Origin: Mycobacterium sp. 141
GTDB lineage: Bacteria; Actinomycetota; Actinomycetes; Mycobacteriales; Mycobacteriaceae
Assembly (NCBI RefSeq): GCF_000382405.1
Contig: NZ_KB908266.1
Coordinates: 1 to 64,000, forward strand
Reading direction: 5' to 3'
DNA: 64,000 bases
Shown here: positions 9,601-17,779 of the stretch, piece after piece
How the letters are laid out: the number at the start of each line of letters is the position of its first letter
Numbering within the stretch: the first letter of the stretch is position 1
Position numbers and translations under genes: made by a program
Notes under the pieces: model-generated
The model's input: only the letters and a program-made list of their open reading frames with translations
The model's database searches: none
What the model was told of the DNA's origin: nothing

Positions 9601-10387
9601 GCCATTTCAGCCACTCCCACTGCTGCTCGGAGGCTCCGTCGAGCACCGCGGCCACGCGCACATCATGCGGTTCATGCGCTGCCGCCAGCCCACAGATGAC
9701 CGCGCGTACCAGCGCGCGGGCCTCTGGCCGGTCCCCGACCACAAAGATGTTGCCGCTGTTCGGCAATTCCATGGTGACCGGTACGTCGGGCACGGTCGAA
9801 CGGCGCTCGACCAGGCGGCGCACCGCTGTCGCCGTCACCGGGTCTTGCTCGGTGGACGCTGGGAGTTCGGGGGCGACCAGGCGGGTGGCCAAGGCGACCT
9901 CGCCCACACCGATCCGGACCACGCAGAAGTCGGGATCGGCGGGCCGGCGCCGGCACATGCGGTCAGTGCCGACCAACGTCCACAACAGTTCGGGGTGCGG
10001 GTAGGCCGAGTGCAACGAATCCCGCTGTGCACTCGCGGTCCCGGCGGCGGCGATGTCGATGCCGTCGAGATAGTTCAGATAGTTCCGCCGGTCTCGGTTC
10101 AGTTCCGCGGTCCGTCCGTTGCCACGCACACTGTAGGCCAGCGTGCCGAGGGCCGACATCACCATCATCACGGGGAACAGCGTGAACATCGGTCCGCGCG
10201 AGGTCGCGGCGCCCGAACTGAAGTAGACGACCATCATGCCCGCCATGGCCAGCACCAACACCACGGGCAGCACGCGGGTCACTAGGTTCGCCGGTGCACT
10301 CGTCGGCACCGGTGGCGGCGCGTCGATGACCACCTCGCCGGACGGGGCCGGTGAGGAGACCGACCGGTGTTGTGCGGTGAACTCCAT
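6656..10387 (-). CDS. eccC4: ESX-4 motor ATPase EccC4
   Basis: A 1243-residue FtsK/SpoIIIE-type ATPase that recognises and drives substrates through the ESX-4 channel. Two membrane helices lie at about 32-82. Three ATPase domains follow, with Walker A motifs GATGSGKS (about 430), GGPQSGKS (about 755) and GDAGCGKT (about 1040). Walker B is canonical in the first domain (VVDEFSEL) but not in the second (VDGWS) or third (VDDYD), as in other EccC proteins. I chose ATG 10387 because a SigM-like promoter would start transcription almost at that codon. A TTG at 10438 is a longer alternative with a GGAAG site. The 3' end overlaps the next gene by GTGA. Confidence 0.95.
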   Translation of the reverse strand: MEFTAQHRSVSSPAPSGEVVIDAPPPVPTSAPANLVTRVLPVVLVLAMAGMMVVYFSSGAATSRGPMFTLFPVMMVMSALGTLAYSVRGNGRTAELNRDRRNYLNYLDGIDIAAAGTASAQRDSLHSAYPHPELLWTLVGTDRMCRRRPADPDFCVVRIGVGEVALATRLVAPELPASTEQDPVTATAVRRLVERRSTVPDVPVTMELPNSGNIFVVGDRPEARALVRAVICGLAAAHEPHDVRVAAVLDGASEQQWEWLKWLPHHQHPRSPHPFENLQRYRTPAEACAGAVAAEHLVVIVDQTTGQVPQPTTGITVVVIGGTTGTTDRILDVGSDDIFWDSLAIDDAVTCARRLAPYRPTESARAPTDWPGLVGVGDPAALDPAITWRQADPRRLLRVPIGVCETGAPVYVDLKEAAQNGMGPHGLCVGATGSGKSEFLRTLALGLIATHSPEVLNLILVDFKGGATFLGLRAAPHVSALITNLADEAALVARMADALAGEITRRQEILRAAGNLANITEYQRHRTDLPPLPALLIVVDEFSELLHQHPDFAELFVAIGRLGRSLGMHLLLASQRLDEGRLRGLETHLSYRVCLKTFSPSESRAVLGVTDAHQLPSTPGAAFLKTPAGDLTRFQTAFVSTPMPMPATAATAPPATHVRPFTAQWAPAAPAAPETGPTLLDTVLGRLAGHGRPAHQVWLPPLPDAVPLSDVLMPAPTPLTVSIGLIDSPFEQRRDRLTVSLDGTAGNVAIVGGPQSGKSMTARTLALSLAATHHPRDVQIYCLDFGGGGLASLLALPHVGAVAGRHDPDLVRRTVAQLESVVRRRETRFAETGIDSMADYRRHRASGGVADDQFGDVFLIVDGWSALRQDFDVVAEVVTGLAGQGLSFGVHVVLTASRWAEFRPAVKDQLGTRIELRLGEPAESEMDRKRARTLDDRRPGRGLTRDGRELLIGTPRLDGVATTAGLVDAVERAGDTLRAHHPGVCAPPILLLPKLVEHHSLRTASRSRPATQVVLGLGERELRPVLMDFTDQSDLIVLGDAGCGKTTVLRTLCTDLVETNGASGVRLLIVDFRRTLLGVVESDHLAGYAVSPEALAAQLPAALELLRARMPGLDVTQQELRSRSWWSGPEFYVVVDDYDLVAGEHGNPLTPVLEYLPHAKDVGLHLVVARRSGGAARAMFDPVLARMKDLGCMGLMMSAGPDDGTLLGGVRPRPLPPGRGTLITRTGAEQLIQVAVVPERDTT

Positions 10388-10395
10388 CGACGGTA

Positions 10396-10422
10396 GGACG
10401 CACGCCGGAGCCCAACCGTTCC
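10396..10422 (-). promoter_or_regulatory. SigM-type promoter of eccC4
   Basis: On the minus strand GGAAC (10418-10422) is separated by 17 bases from CGTCC (10396-10400). This is the same geometry as the esxU promoter; only the last base departs from the SigM consensus. The predicted start point falls at or next to the ATG at 10387, so the mRNA would be leaderless. Confidence 0.55.
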
Positions 10423-10496
10423 AGCCGAATTGCTGCAATCCGCTTCCGCATTGCTCGGTTACGGTGTGTTGACTGGCGTCGACCGGGGGGTGATGA

Positions 10497-11822
10497 ATGC
10501 CGGATGCACTGTGCCGCGTGGCGATTCATTGTGAGCTGCCCGACGCCGACGAATCGGCGACGGTCGATCTGACCCTCCCGTCGTCGATGGCCGTCAGGCA
10601 GCTCATCCCCGCCATCACCGACGCCGTCGGTGCCGGCACCGGATTGCGCCACTGGAGCTTGTCCCGTGTCGGCGGTCCGTCACTGGACGAGTCGATGTCA
10701 CTGGCCCAGAACGATGTTCGCGATGGCGATCTGCTGCTGTTGTCGGCCACCACGGTACCGAAGCCCCGGCCCCGGGATCCGTCTCTCGCCAGTGCGCTCG
10801 CCGCGATCCCCGACGATCTGCCCGCGACTTTGCGACCGGCCTGCTGTCTGGCGGCGGTACTTCTTGGCGCACTGACACTGCTGTGGGCGGGTGGGTCCGC
10901 ACCCGGTGCCGGTGGAGTGGCCACGGCGGCCGCCCTGGCCATTGCCGTGACGGGCGCTGCGATCGTTGCCCGCCGAGTGCACCGCAGCCCGGAATCCGTC
11001 ACGGCGCTGGATCTCGGTGCGATGCTGCAGGTTGCGGTGTTCGGGTTCCTCGCGGTCCCGGGCGGCCCCGCACCGGCGAACGTCTTTCTGGCCGCGGTGG
11101 CTTCGGCCTCTGTAGGTGTCGTACTGCTGCGGCTATCCGATTGCGGGACAGTCGTTTTGATCGCCGTGCTGGCGGTGGCCGCGACAGTGGCGGTGGCGAC
11201 CGGCTTGGCGGTGATCCGCCCGATACCCGCAGCAGCACTCGGGGCCCTGTTGGCGACGGCGGCGCTCGGCGCTCTCACCATCGCTCCGCGATTGTCCATC
11301 GCACTGGCCGGCCTCACGCCGGCGGTTCCCGGCGACCACGACGATGCCGATGACGTCACGGGCCGTGCCCTGGTCGGACATCGGGCCCTGGTGGGTCTGG
11401 TTACCGGGTTGTCCGTTGCAGCCGGACTGGGGACGGTCCTTGTCGCCGTCGGCGCCCGGCAGTCGGTGCCGCCGGCGGCACTGGCATTCACCGGCGCGGT
11501 CGCGGTGGCGCTGGTGCTGCGCGCTCGTTCGCATGCCTCGGGCCTGTGCCGGACATCCCTCATCGCAGCTGGATTCGCGGCCGCGACAGCGACATTCGTC
11601 CTCACGGTGGCTTGGTCGCCGATGTCCGCGAATTGGGCCGCCGGTGTTGCGGTCGGCGTGGGGCTGACGGCGCTCGTGCCGGTTGTGCCCACTACGGCCG
11701 CCACTCACCGGGCGGTGCGCATCATCGACGCTACGGAATACCTCGCCCTGGCTTCGATGGTACCGCTGGCGTGCTGGCTGGCCGGGCTGTTCGAATTGGC
11801 GCGGGGCCTGAGCCTGTCATGA
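10497..11822 (+). CDS. eccD4: ESX-4 membrane channel component EccD4
   Basis: A 441-residue protein with an N-terminal ubiquitin-like domain (about 1-90, containing LPSSMAVRQLIP) followed by roughly eleven membrane helices from about 120 to the C-terminus. EccD forms the multi-helix pore-lining part of the type VII membrane complex. The start ATG 10497 is preceded by a G-rich site (10485-10490). It is divergent from eccC4 and overlaps mycP4 by ATGA, so the two are co-translated. Confidence 0.95.
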   Translation: MPDALCRVAIHCELPDADESATVDLTLPSSMAVRQLIPAITDAVGAGTGLRHWSLSRVGGPSLDESMSLAQNDVRDGDLLLLSATTVPKPRPRDPSLASALAAIPDDLPATLRPACCLAAVLLGALTLLWAGGSAPGAGGVATAAALAIAVTGAAIVARRVHRSPESVTALDLGAMLQVAVFGFLAVPGGPAPANVFLAAVASASVGVVLLRLSDCGTVVLIAVLAVAATVAVATGLAVIRPIPAAALGALLATAALGALTIAPRLSIALAGLTPAVPGDHDDADDVTGRALVGHRALVGLVTGLSVAAGLGTVLVAVGARQSVPPAALAFTGAVAVALVLRARSHASGLCRTSLIAAGFAAATATFVLTVAWSPMSANWAAGVAVGVGLTALVPVVPTTAATHRAVRIIDATEYLALASMVPLACWLAGLFELARGLSLS

Positions 11823-13165
11823 GCCGGCCTCTGCGCTTGATCGCGGCGGCGGCGGTGCTTCAGATCGCGGCGGCACCATCTGTCACCGCGGTGGGACCGC
11901 GACCGATCCTCACGGTGATTCCGCCGTCGGTCGACAATGCCTTGCTGCCGCCGCCGTCCGCTCCCGCTCCGCCGGGCCCAACTCGGCAGCGCGGGCAGTG
12001 CTTCACGCCGACCACTCATGCGGCCGAAGGCGCCCACAACCCGATCGAGCTCGATGCGGTGTGGCGGCTCACCAGAGGCAGCGGCCAGACGGTTGCGGTG
12101 ATCGACACCGGTGTGGCCCGGCACCGGCTGCTACCCCACCTCGTCGGCGGCGGTGACTATGTGGCGCGTGGCGACGGCACCGGCGATTGCGACGGCCACG
12201 GCACCATCGTGGCCGGGCTGATCGGCGGCTCCCCCGATGGCCTTGGCTTCAGCGGGATCGCGCCCGAGGCAACGATTCTCAGTATCCGTCAGTCGAGCAC
12301 CAAGTTCGCCGCCGAGGGGCAGTCAACAGGGATCGGTGATGTCGACACCCTGGCCCGGGCCGTGCGCACCGCGGCCGACCTCGGTGCGACCGTCATCAAC
12401 ATCTCGTCAGTGGCGTGCATCGCGGCCACCGACTCGCTCGACGACCGGGCATTGGGCGCCGCGCTCGCCTACGCGGTCGATGTCAAGAACGTCGTCGTCG
12501 TGACCGCGGCCGGGAACGTCGGCGGTGCCGGCCACTGCCCCGAGCAGAATCCGTCGGCGGGCGGCGCCGGAGGACCGAACTGGGACACCGTGCGCTCGGT
12601 GGCCAGTCCGGCCTGGTACGACGATCTGGTCCTGACGGTCGGATCGGTCGACCGCGACGGCGCGGCATCGGATTTCACACTGGGTGGGCCATGGGTTGAC
12701 GTCGCCGCGCCCGGTGAGGGCGTGGTATCACTGCATCCCGACGCCGAAGGACTGATCGACCATCTCGCAGAAGCGAATCCGATCTCCGGCACCAGCTACG
12801 CGGCTCCGGTCGTTGCCGGCATCGCTGCCCTGGTTCGGGCGCGGTTTCCGCATCTCGGCGCGCGCGATGTCATGCGGCGTATCGAGGCGACGGCACACCG
12901 ACCGCCGGCAGGCTGGGATCCGTTCGTCGGCAGCGGTGTCGTCGACGCCACGGCGGCGGTCAGCAGCGGGGCACCCGTCGCTGCCGCGCCGGCCGCTGTC
13001 CCGCCGGTGGTACCGACGACAGCAGCCAGGGTCGCTGACGGTCCGCAGCGCCGGACCGCATTCGGGGGTGCTGCGGCATGCATCGTGGCGGTCCTGGTAA
13101 CGGTGTTGGCCACCAACCGGTTACGGCGCCGCCCCGATGACGGTCACACCGTCGCGGACGACTGA
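11819..13165 (+). CDS. mycP4: ESX-4 mycosin, subtilisin-like serine protease MycP4
   Basis: A 448-residue membrane-anchored protease needed for type VII secretion complex stability. A signal peptide (MSRPLRLIAAAAVLQIAAAP) is followed by a subtilase domain with the catalytic triad Asp96 (VIDTGV), His127 (DGHGT) and Ser326 (GTSYAAP), all intact. An Ala/Pro linker leads to a C-terminal membrane helix (CIVAVLVTVLATNRL). The start ATG overlaps the eccD4 stop. The 3' end overlaps convergent eccB4 by 45 bp. Confidence 0.95.
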   Translation: MSRPLRLIAAAAVLQIAAAPSVTAVGPRPILTVIPPSVDNALLPPPSAPAPPGPTRQRGQCFTPTTHAAEGAHNPIELDAVWRLTRGSGQTVAVIDTGVARHRLLPHLVGGGDYVARGDGTGDCDGHGTIVAGLIGGSPDGLGFSGIAPEATILSIRQSSTKFAAEGQSTGIGDVDTLARAVRTAADLGATVINISSVACIAATDSLDDRALGAALAYAVDVKNVVVVTAAGNVGGAGHCPEQNPSAGGAGGPNWDTVRSVASPAWYDDLVLTVGSVDRDGAASDFTLGGPWVDVAAPGEGVVSLHPDAEGLIDHLAEANPISGTSYAAPVVAGIAALVRARFPHLGARDVMRRIEATAHRPPAGWDPFVGSGVVDATAAVSSGAPVAAAPAAVPPVVPTTAARVADGPQRRTAFGGAAACIVAVLVTVLATNRLRRRPDDGHTVADD

Positions 13166-14536
13166 CGCCGCGTCGCGGCTCAGTTCGGGGCCTCGGGGCA
13201 GCAGTGCCAGCATCGGCCACGGAGCCGGCACCGCCGAGACGGCGAGACCGAGATGTTCGGCGGCCTGCTCGTCGTGTACACCGAACAGCACGCCGCGATC
13301 ATTGAGATAGAACAGCGAACCGGCGGTCCCAGTACCGCCGGCGACAGCAGTGGAACGTACCAATGCGCCGCGGCCGGCCGGGATGATGACGCGGTCGATG
13401 TTCGGCCCCTCCTCGTCTGCCTGCGCCAATACCACGCCATCGTCGGGGCTGCCCAAGGGTAGCGAATCACCAACAATGACGGTACTTTTCGTATCCTTCC
13501 CTGCACGCCGGGGATCCCATCCGGCGCACACGGTGTCGCCGGTGTGCTGTGCAACCCGATCGGGAAACGTGCGCACCGGCAACGTCTCGACGAACGGCAC
13601 GTTCGCAATCGCGTCGGCCGCGACCACCGGCGGTTGTCCGCCCGGCTGGGCGACGGTGAACCGGATCAGGTCAGCGACGATCCGATGAATGCGCTGCACC
13701 CCGCCGGAGAGCACGACGTAGAACTCGTGGCCTGCCGCCCGTTCCACCCGCACCACCGTGCCCACGCCCAGACCGCCCAGCGCGGGCGGACCGGGTGCGC
13801 CGGCATCGGCGATCTGCGGTGCCTGGATCGCCGGCGCCTCCGGCACACTGTCGAGTAGTGATCGTGAAACCGACAGCGGTGCAATACCTTCCAGATGCAA
13901 TGCGCGCACCACAGCGATATCCCGCAGATCGACCGCCGCGCGCCAGCCGTCGAAGATCAGGTATGTCGCCGCGGCGCCCTCACCGCGTGGCGCCACCAGT
14001 AGCGCCTGCCCCCACGGCAATCCGGAAGCATCCGCAGGCAGCCTGCCTACGATCAACACGCTCGAGGACGGATCTGCCACATCGCACACCGTCCAATCCG
14101 ATTCGTCGATACTCAACGGACGGTCGATCTGCGTGGGTGCACCCGGGATGCCCACGAGCGGTCCGCGTTTCGCCCCGGCAAGCGCGCGTGCGCTCACCGG
14201 CCGCGGATCGCCGGGTGTTCCGGCCAACAATCGGGCGGACGCCAGGTTGAGCACCGGGTGCATGGTGTCGGCGATCCGGACGTACAGCGCCCCGGTGTCG
14301 TGGGTCATGACTATCGGCGTCTCACCGAGATCGCCGCCGGGACGCAGCATGGCCGTCGCCGCGTACACCGCGAAGGCCACGACCGTGAGCACTGCGCCAG
14401 CAGCAAGGGAAATCGATTGTGCGCGTAACGGATCGTCGATCATCCTGGCGTCGCCGCGCACCAGGGCGTGCTGCGTGCGCCGGATCAGGAAGCGATGCCC
14501 GTTGAGCTGCAGCCGGGTCGCCGGTTGTCGTGCCAT
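13121..14536 (-). CDS. eccB4: ESX-4 membrane component EccB4
   Basis: A 471-residue single-pass protein. A short cytoplasmic N-terminus (MARQPATRLQLNGHRFLIRR) is characteristic of EccB, then one membrane helix at about 46-68 and a large periplasmic domain with the EccB repeat fold. EccB links the inner-membrane ESX complex to the periplasm. The start is ATG 14536 with GGGGGA just upstream. As in M. tuberculosis it is on the strand opposite mycP4. No EccE, EspG, PE or PPE gene is present, which is normal for ESX-4. Confidence 0.94.
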   Translation of the reverse strand: MARQPATRLQLNGHRFLIRRTQHALVRGDARMIDDPLRAQSISLAAGAVLTVVAFAVYAATAMLRPGGDLGETPIVMTHDTGALYVRIADTMHPVLNLASARLLAGTPGDPRPVSARALAGAKRGPLVGIPGAPTQIDRPLSIDESDWTVCDVADPSSSVLIVGRLPADASGLPWGQALLVAPRGEGAAATYLIFDGWRAAVDLRDIAVVRALHLEGIAPLSVSRSLLDSVPEAPAIQAPQIADAGAPGPPALGGLGVGTVVRVERAAGHEFYVVLSGGVQRIHRIVADLIRFTVAQPGGQPPVVAADAIANVPFVETLPVRTFPDRVAQHTGDTVCAGWDPRRAGKDTKSTVIVGDSLPLGSPDDGVVLAQADEEGPNIDRVIIPAGRGALVRSTAVAGGTGTAGSLFYLNDRGVLFGVHDEQAAEHLGLAVSAVPAPWPMLALLPRGPELSRDAASVVRDGVTVIGAAP

Positions 14537-14644
14537 GTGTCCCCCGGCGATCACTCTATCTCGCACCCGGCCACCCACCGCGCACGAAAAGTGGTACCCA
14601 AAACTTGCTCCGAAATGGAGCCCTGCCGCCGAGGTGCTGCTGCG

Positions 14645-15196
14645 CTACTCCGCGCGCTGCCGTTGCCGGTAGGCCGCGACGTGCTGGCGGTTGCCACAGT
14701 TGCCGGTGTCGCAGAAAATCCGCGAGCGGTTGCGGGACAGGTCGGTCAGCACCGCTGTGCAGTCCGGGGCCGCACAGATCTTCAACCGCCTGAGCTCACC
14801 CCCGCGGATCAGGTCTGCGATCGCCATGGAGATCTCGGCGCCCATCCGCTGCCAGAGTGGGTCGTCTGCAGCGCCCAGATGCAGGTGCCAATCGGGGTTC
14901 TCCGCATGACGGGTCAGCCACGGCGATGCCTTGGTCTCCCGCAGCAAGACGTTGACCCTGGCCACCGTGGCTTCCTCATCCTCGGCGACTGCCCAGATGT
15001 CCCCGAGCCGGGTGCGGAGCCGGTGTACCGCCCGCAGTTCTGCGTCGTCGCGGTCGCGCCGCCCGGTCCATCCGAAGCTGTCCAGATACACATCCAAAGC
15101 CGCCAGGTCACCGAGCTGTTCCCCGTCCACCCGGTCGCTGTTGACCAGCACTGCGGCGGCCCGGAGTGTGAGCTCCGTGTCATAAGTGAAAAGCAT
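14645..15196 (-). CDS. CGNR zinc-finger transcriptional regulator (ABATE domain)
   Basis: A 183-residue protein. The N-terminal ABATE-like helical domain is followed by a C-terminal zinc-finger-like segment (CAAPDCTAVLTDLSRNRSRIFC, then CGNRQHVAAYRQRQ), the signature of the CGNR family, which is thought to bind DNA. ATG 15196 is preferred, with AAGGGGG upstream. It is divergent from the EamA transporter, a common pairing in mycobacteria, and the transporter promoter overlaps the start of this gene, so it probably regulates that gene and itself. Confidence 0.85.
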   Translation of the reverse strand: MLFTYDTELTLRAAAVLVNSDRVDGEQLGDLAALDVYLDSFGWTGRRDRDDAELRAVHRLRTRLGDIWAVAEDEEATVARVNVLLRETKASPWLTRHAENPDWHLHLGAADDPLWQRMGAEISMAIADLIRGGELRRLKICAAPDCTAVLTDLSRNRSRIFCDTGNCGNRQHVAAYRQRQRAE

Positions 15197-15226
15197 TTGA
15201 CTCGTGACCCCCTTCCGTCGTAGCGT
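15197..15226 (+). promoter_or_regulatory. SigA-type promoter of the EamA transporter gene
   Basis: TTGACT (15197-15202) and TAGCGT (15221-15226) are 18 bases apart, a good housekeeping promoter for mycobacteria. The -35 box abuts the start codon of the divergent CGNR regulator, so a repressor bound here could control both genes. Confidence 0.55.
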
Positions 15227-15284
15227 CATGACCAAAATTCATTTTACTCATTACATGCTTACGCACGCCCCGGGAGGTGTACCC

Positions 15285-16319
15285 ATGGCCACGACCGAAC
15301 TCGACCGCTCGAGCACAGGCAACCACTTTCGGCTCGGCCTGCTGTTCGCACTCAGTTCGGCGCTGGCGTTCGGGTCTTCGGGTCCCTTCGCGAAAGCACT
15401 GATCGAAGCCGGCTGGAGCCCGACCGGCGCCGTCACCGCCCGGCTCGCGGGCGGAGCAGTGGCAATGGCCCTCTTCGCCAGCTTTGTCCGGCCCCGCTGG
15501 GTCCGCGAGGCCCTTCGGCACGCCAAGACCGTCATCAGTTATGGGCTGGTGCCCATCGCCGGTGCTCAACTCTGCTACTACAACGCCGTGGCGCACCTCT
15601 CGGTCGGCGTGGCCCTCCTGCTGGAGTACACCGCCCCGATCCTCGTGGTCGGGTGGGTATGGGCCACCACCCGGCGGCGCCCCAGTTCGATGACGTTCGC
15701 CGGCGCCGGTCTTGCGGTCGCCGGGATCATGCTGGTGCTCAATGTCTTCAGTGGCGCCCACATCAACATCATCGGCGTCGCCTGGGCCCTGGCCGCCGCG
15801 GTGTGCGCGGTCTGCTACTTCGTGATGTCCAACAACGTCAGCACCGACGGCGAGGGTCTGAACCCGATCAGCCTGGCATCGGGCGGCCTGATCGTCGGAG
15901 CCGCAGCCGTTGCGCTGCTCGGCGTCACGGGTGTGATGCCGCTGACGTTCACGACCAACCCCGTCGTCATCGCCGGTTTCACCACGCCGTGGCTGGTACC
16001 GGTGATCACCTTGGGCCTGATTCCGACGGCTCTCGCCTACACGCTCGGCATCTTCGGCATCGCCCGCCTCAAGCCGCGTTTCGCATCGCTGGTCGGCTTG
16101 TCCGAGGTCATGTTCGCGGTGCTCTCCGCCTGGATCCTGGTGGGGGAAGCCATGACGGTCAGCCAGGCGATCGGTGGCACCGTGGTCCTGTTGGGGTTGG
16201 CGCTGGCCCGCCAGGGCGACCGCAGTGAGCAGGTGAGTCCCGGTTCGGCCGGTCAAGTCGAGCTCGCGAGCTGGCCCGATATGCCGCTACGCGAGACAAC
16301 GGACCCGGCAAACGATTAG
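15285..16319 (+). CDS. EamA/DMT-family transporter
   Basis: A 344-residue inner-membrane transporter with ten hydrophobic helices arranged as two EamA repeats. Conserved family patches include LSSALAFGSSGPFAKAL in helix 1 and ARLKPRFASLVGLSEVMFAVL near the end. Such proteins export amino acids or other metabolites, but the substrate is unknown. ATG 15285 follows GGGAGGTG (15272-15279); an upstream in-frame ATG (15204) would overlap the promoter. The divergent CGNR gene is the probable regulator. Confidence 0.9.
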   Translation: MATTELDRSSTGNHFRLGLLFALSSALAFGSSGPFAKALIEAGWSPTGAVTARLAGGAVAMALFASFVRPRWVREALRHAKTVISYGLVPIAGAQLCYYNAVAHLSVGVALLLEYTAPILVVGWVWATTRRRPSSMTFAGAGLAVAGIMLVLNVFSGAHINIIGVAWALAAAVCAVCYFVMSNNVSTDGEGLNPISLASGGLIVGAAAVALLGVTGVMPLTFTTNPVVIAGFTTPWLVPVITLGLIPTALAYTLGIFGIARLKPRFASLVGLSEVMFAVLSAWILVGEAMTVSQAIGGTVVLLGLALARQGDRSEQVSPGSAGQVELASWPDMPLRETTDPAND

Positions 16320-16338
16320 CCGTAGCTAAGCATTTTGT

Positions 16339-17013
16339 GTGACGATGTGGTCCGTGAGTCTTCTCCGGAAGTCGGCCCGGGTGGCCGCGATCATCTCGAC
16401 CCTGGTCAGTGCTGCATTACCGCTCACCTTCGCCGCGCCGGCCGTGGCCGAAACGTGTCCCGACATCGAAGTCATCTTCGCCCGTGGCACCAACGATGCA
16501 CCCGACCTCGGACGCCCGGGGCAGGCCTTCGCCGACGCGCTACGTTCCCAGGTGGGCGGTCGCACCGTCGGCACATATGGGGTGAACTATCCCGCGAGCT
16601 ATGACTTCCTGACTGCCGCCGACGGCGCGAACGACGCCGTCAACCGCATCACCGCGCTGGCGTCCTCGTGCCCGGACACAAAGATCGTCCTCGGCGGCTA
16701 CTCGCAGGGTGCCGCCGTGGTCGACATGCTCGCCGGCATACCACCGCTCGGCGACAAGGTCGGCGAAATCGGGTCAGCACCGCCGCTGCCCAGCAGTCTG
16801 ATGCCCCAGATCGCCGCCGTGGTGGCCTTCGGAAACCCGGCCGCGAAGTTCGGGAATCCTGTTACGTCGTCCATCTTCGGGGGCAAAGCCATCGACCTCT
16901 GCACGGACGGGGACCCGATCTGCTCGCGCGGTCGGAACCCGTTCGCGCACAGCAATTACGTGACGGCAGGCCTGACGGATCAGGCCGCAAACTTCGTCGC
17001 TCGCCTGGTCTAG
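16339..17013 (+). CDS. Secreted cutinase-like serine esterase, copy 1
   Basis: A 224-residue alpha/beta hydrolase of the mycobacterial Cut3/Cut4 group, which acts on lipids or esters outside the cell. It has a signal peptide ending near AAPAVAE, the nucleophile Ser at about 122 in GGYSQG, an Asp in DGDPIC and a His in FAHSNY, plus paired cysteines. GTG 16339 and ATG 16345 are both possible starts. The 20 bases upstream resemble those of copy 2, which points to tandem duplication. In M. tuberculosis two cutinases (cut3, cut4) occupy this place. Confidence 0.9.
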   Translation: MTMWSVSLLRKSARVAAIISTLVSAALPLTFAAPAVAETCPDIEVIFARGTNDAPDLGRPGQAFADALRSQVGGRTVGTYGVNYPASYDFLTAADGANDAVNRITALASSCPDTKIVLGGYSQGAAVVDMLAGIPPLGDKVGEIGSAPPLPSSLMPQIAAVVAFGNPAAKFGNPVTSSIFGGKAIDLCTDGDPICSRGRNPFAHSNYVTAGLTDQAANFVARLV

Positions 17014-17027
17014 TGACGCCCGAAAGC

Positions 17028-17033
17028 TAGGAT
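17028..17033 (+). promoter_or_regulatory. Candidate -10 box of cutinase copy 2
   Basis: TAGGAT lies five bases before the GTG at 17039, with no ribosome site between. This predicts a leaderless transcript initiated inside the tandem array. Confidence 0.45.
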
Positions 17034-17038
17034 TTGGT

Positions 17039-17698
17039 GTGCCCATGGATCTTGTTCGTCGCTACTCGCTTCTCGTTGCCGCCGCCGTCCTGACCGCCGC
17101 GGCGGCACTCGTCACGCCGGCGCCCGCAAGCACGCTCGCCGTCGCCTCGGCCGATAACTGCCCCGACATCCAGGTCGTGTTCGCCCGCGGCACCAATGAC
17201 ACGCCCGGTCTCGGCCGGATCGGCAACGCCTTCGTCAGCGCGCTCCGCAACAAGGTGGGGGGCCGTTCTGTGGGCACGTACGCGGTGAACTATCCCGCCA
17301 GTTACGACTTCCTGGCTGCCGCCGACGGCGCCAACGACGCCAGCGGCCACGTCCAGTGGATGATAGACAACTGCCCCAACACTCGGCTCGTGCTCGGCGG
17401 CTACTCGCAGGGCGCGGCGGTGATCGACGTCATCTCCGCGGTCCCGTTCCCGGCGGTCGGTTTCAATGCACCATTGCCACCCAACGCTGCTGACCACATC
17501 GCGGCCGTCGCAGTGTTCGGCAATCCGTCGGCCAAGCTTGGTCTACCGATGACCGCCAGCCCGGTTTACGGGGCGCGGGCCATCGATCTGTGCAACCCCA
17601 ACGACCCCGTCTGCACCGACGGCAACAGTGTCGACGCGCACCGCGCCTACGAAGGCGCCGCCAACCAAGCCGCCGCCTTCGTCGCCGGGCTGGTGTAG
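17039..17698 (+). CDS. Secreted cutinase-like serine esterase, copy 2
   Basis: A 219-residue secreted cutinase, close kin of copy 1. A signal peptide runs to about residue 35, the nucleophile is Ser at about 123 in GGYSQG, Asp is in NPNDPVC and His in DAHRAY. Cysteines that would form the family's disulfides are kept. GTG 17039 is placed by the -10 box at 17028-17033; ATG 17045 is the alternative. It begins 25 bases after copy 1. Confidence 0.9.
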   Translation: MPMDLVRRYSLLVAAAVLTAAAALVTPAPASTLAVASADNCPDIQVVFARGTNDTPGLGRIGNAFVSALRNKVGGRSVGTYAVNYPASYDFLAAADGANDASGHVQWMIDNCPNTRLVLGGYSQGAAVIDVISAVPFPAVGFNAPLPPNAADHIAAVAVFGNPSAKLGLPMTASPVYGARAIDLCNPNDPVCTDGNSVDAHRAYEGAANQAAAFVAGLV

Positions 17699-17766
17699 TC
17701 CGTAGGCGAACCGCTTCGTCGCCGGATCGTTGCCGGACCGGCACCCATTCTCGACGGGATCGTCAA

Positions 17767-17772
17767 TACCAT
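17767..17772 (+). promoter_or_regulatory. Candidate -10 box of cutinase copy 3
   Basis: TACCAT is seven bases before the GTG start at 17780, so this gene too is probably transcribed as a leaderless mRNA. Confidence 0.5.
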
Positions 17773-17779
17773 CGAATTC

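Noticed and set aside
4812..14536. Possible deletion of eccE or espG from the secretion locus
   Set aside because: Mycobacterial ESX-4 loci normally lack EccE, EspG, PE and PPE genes, so the locus is complete.
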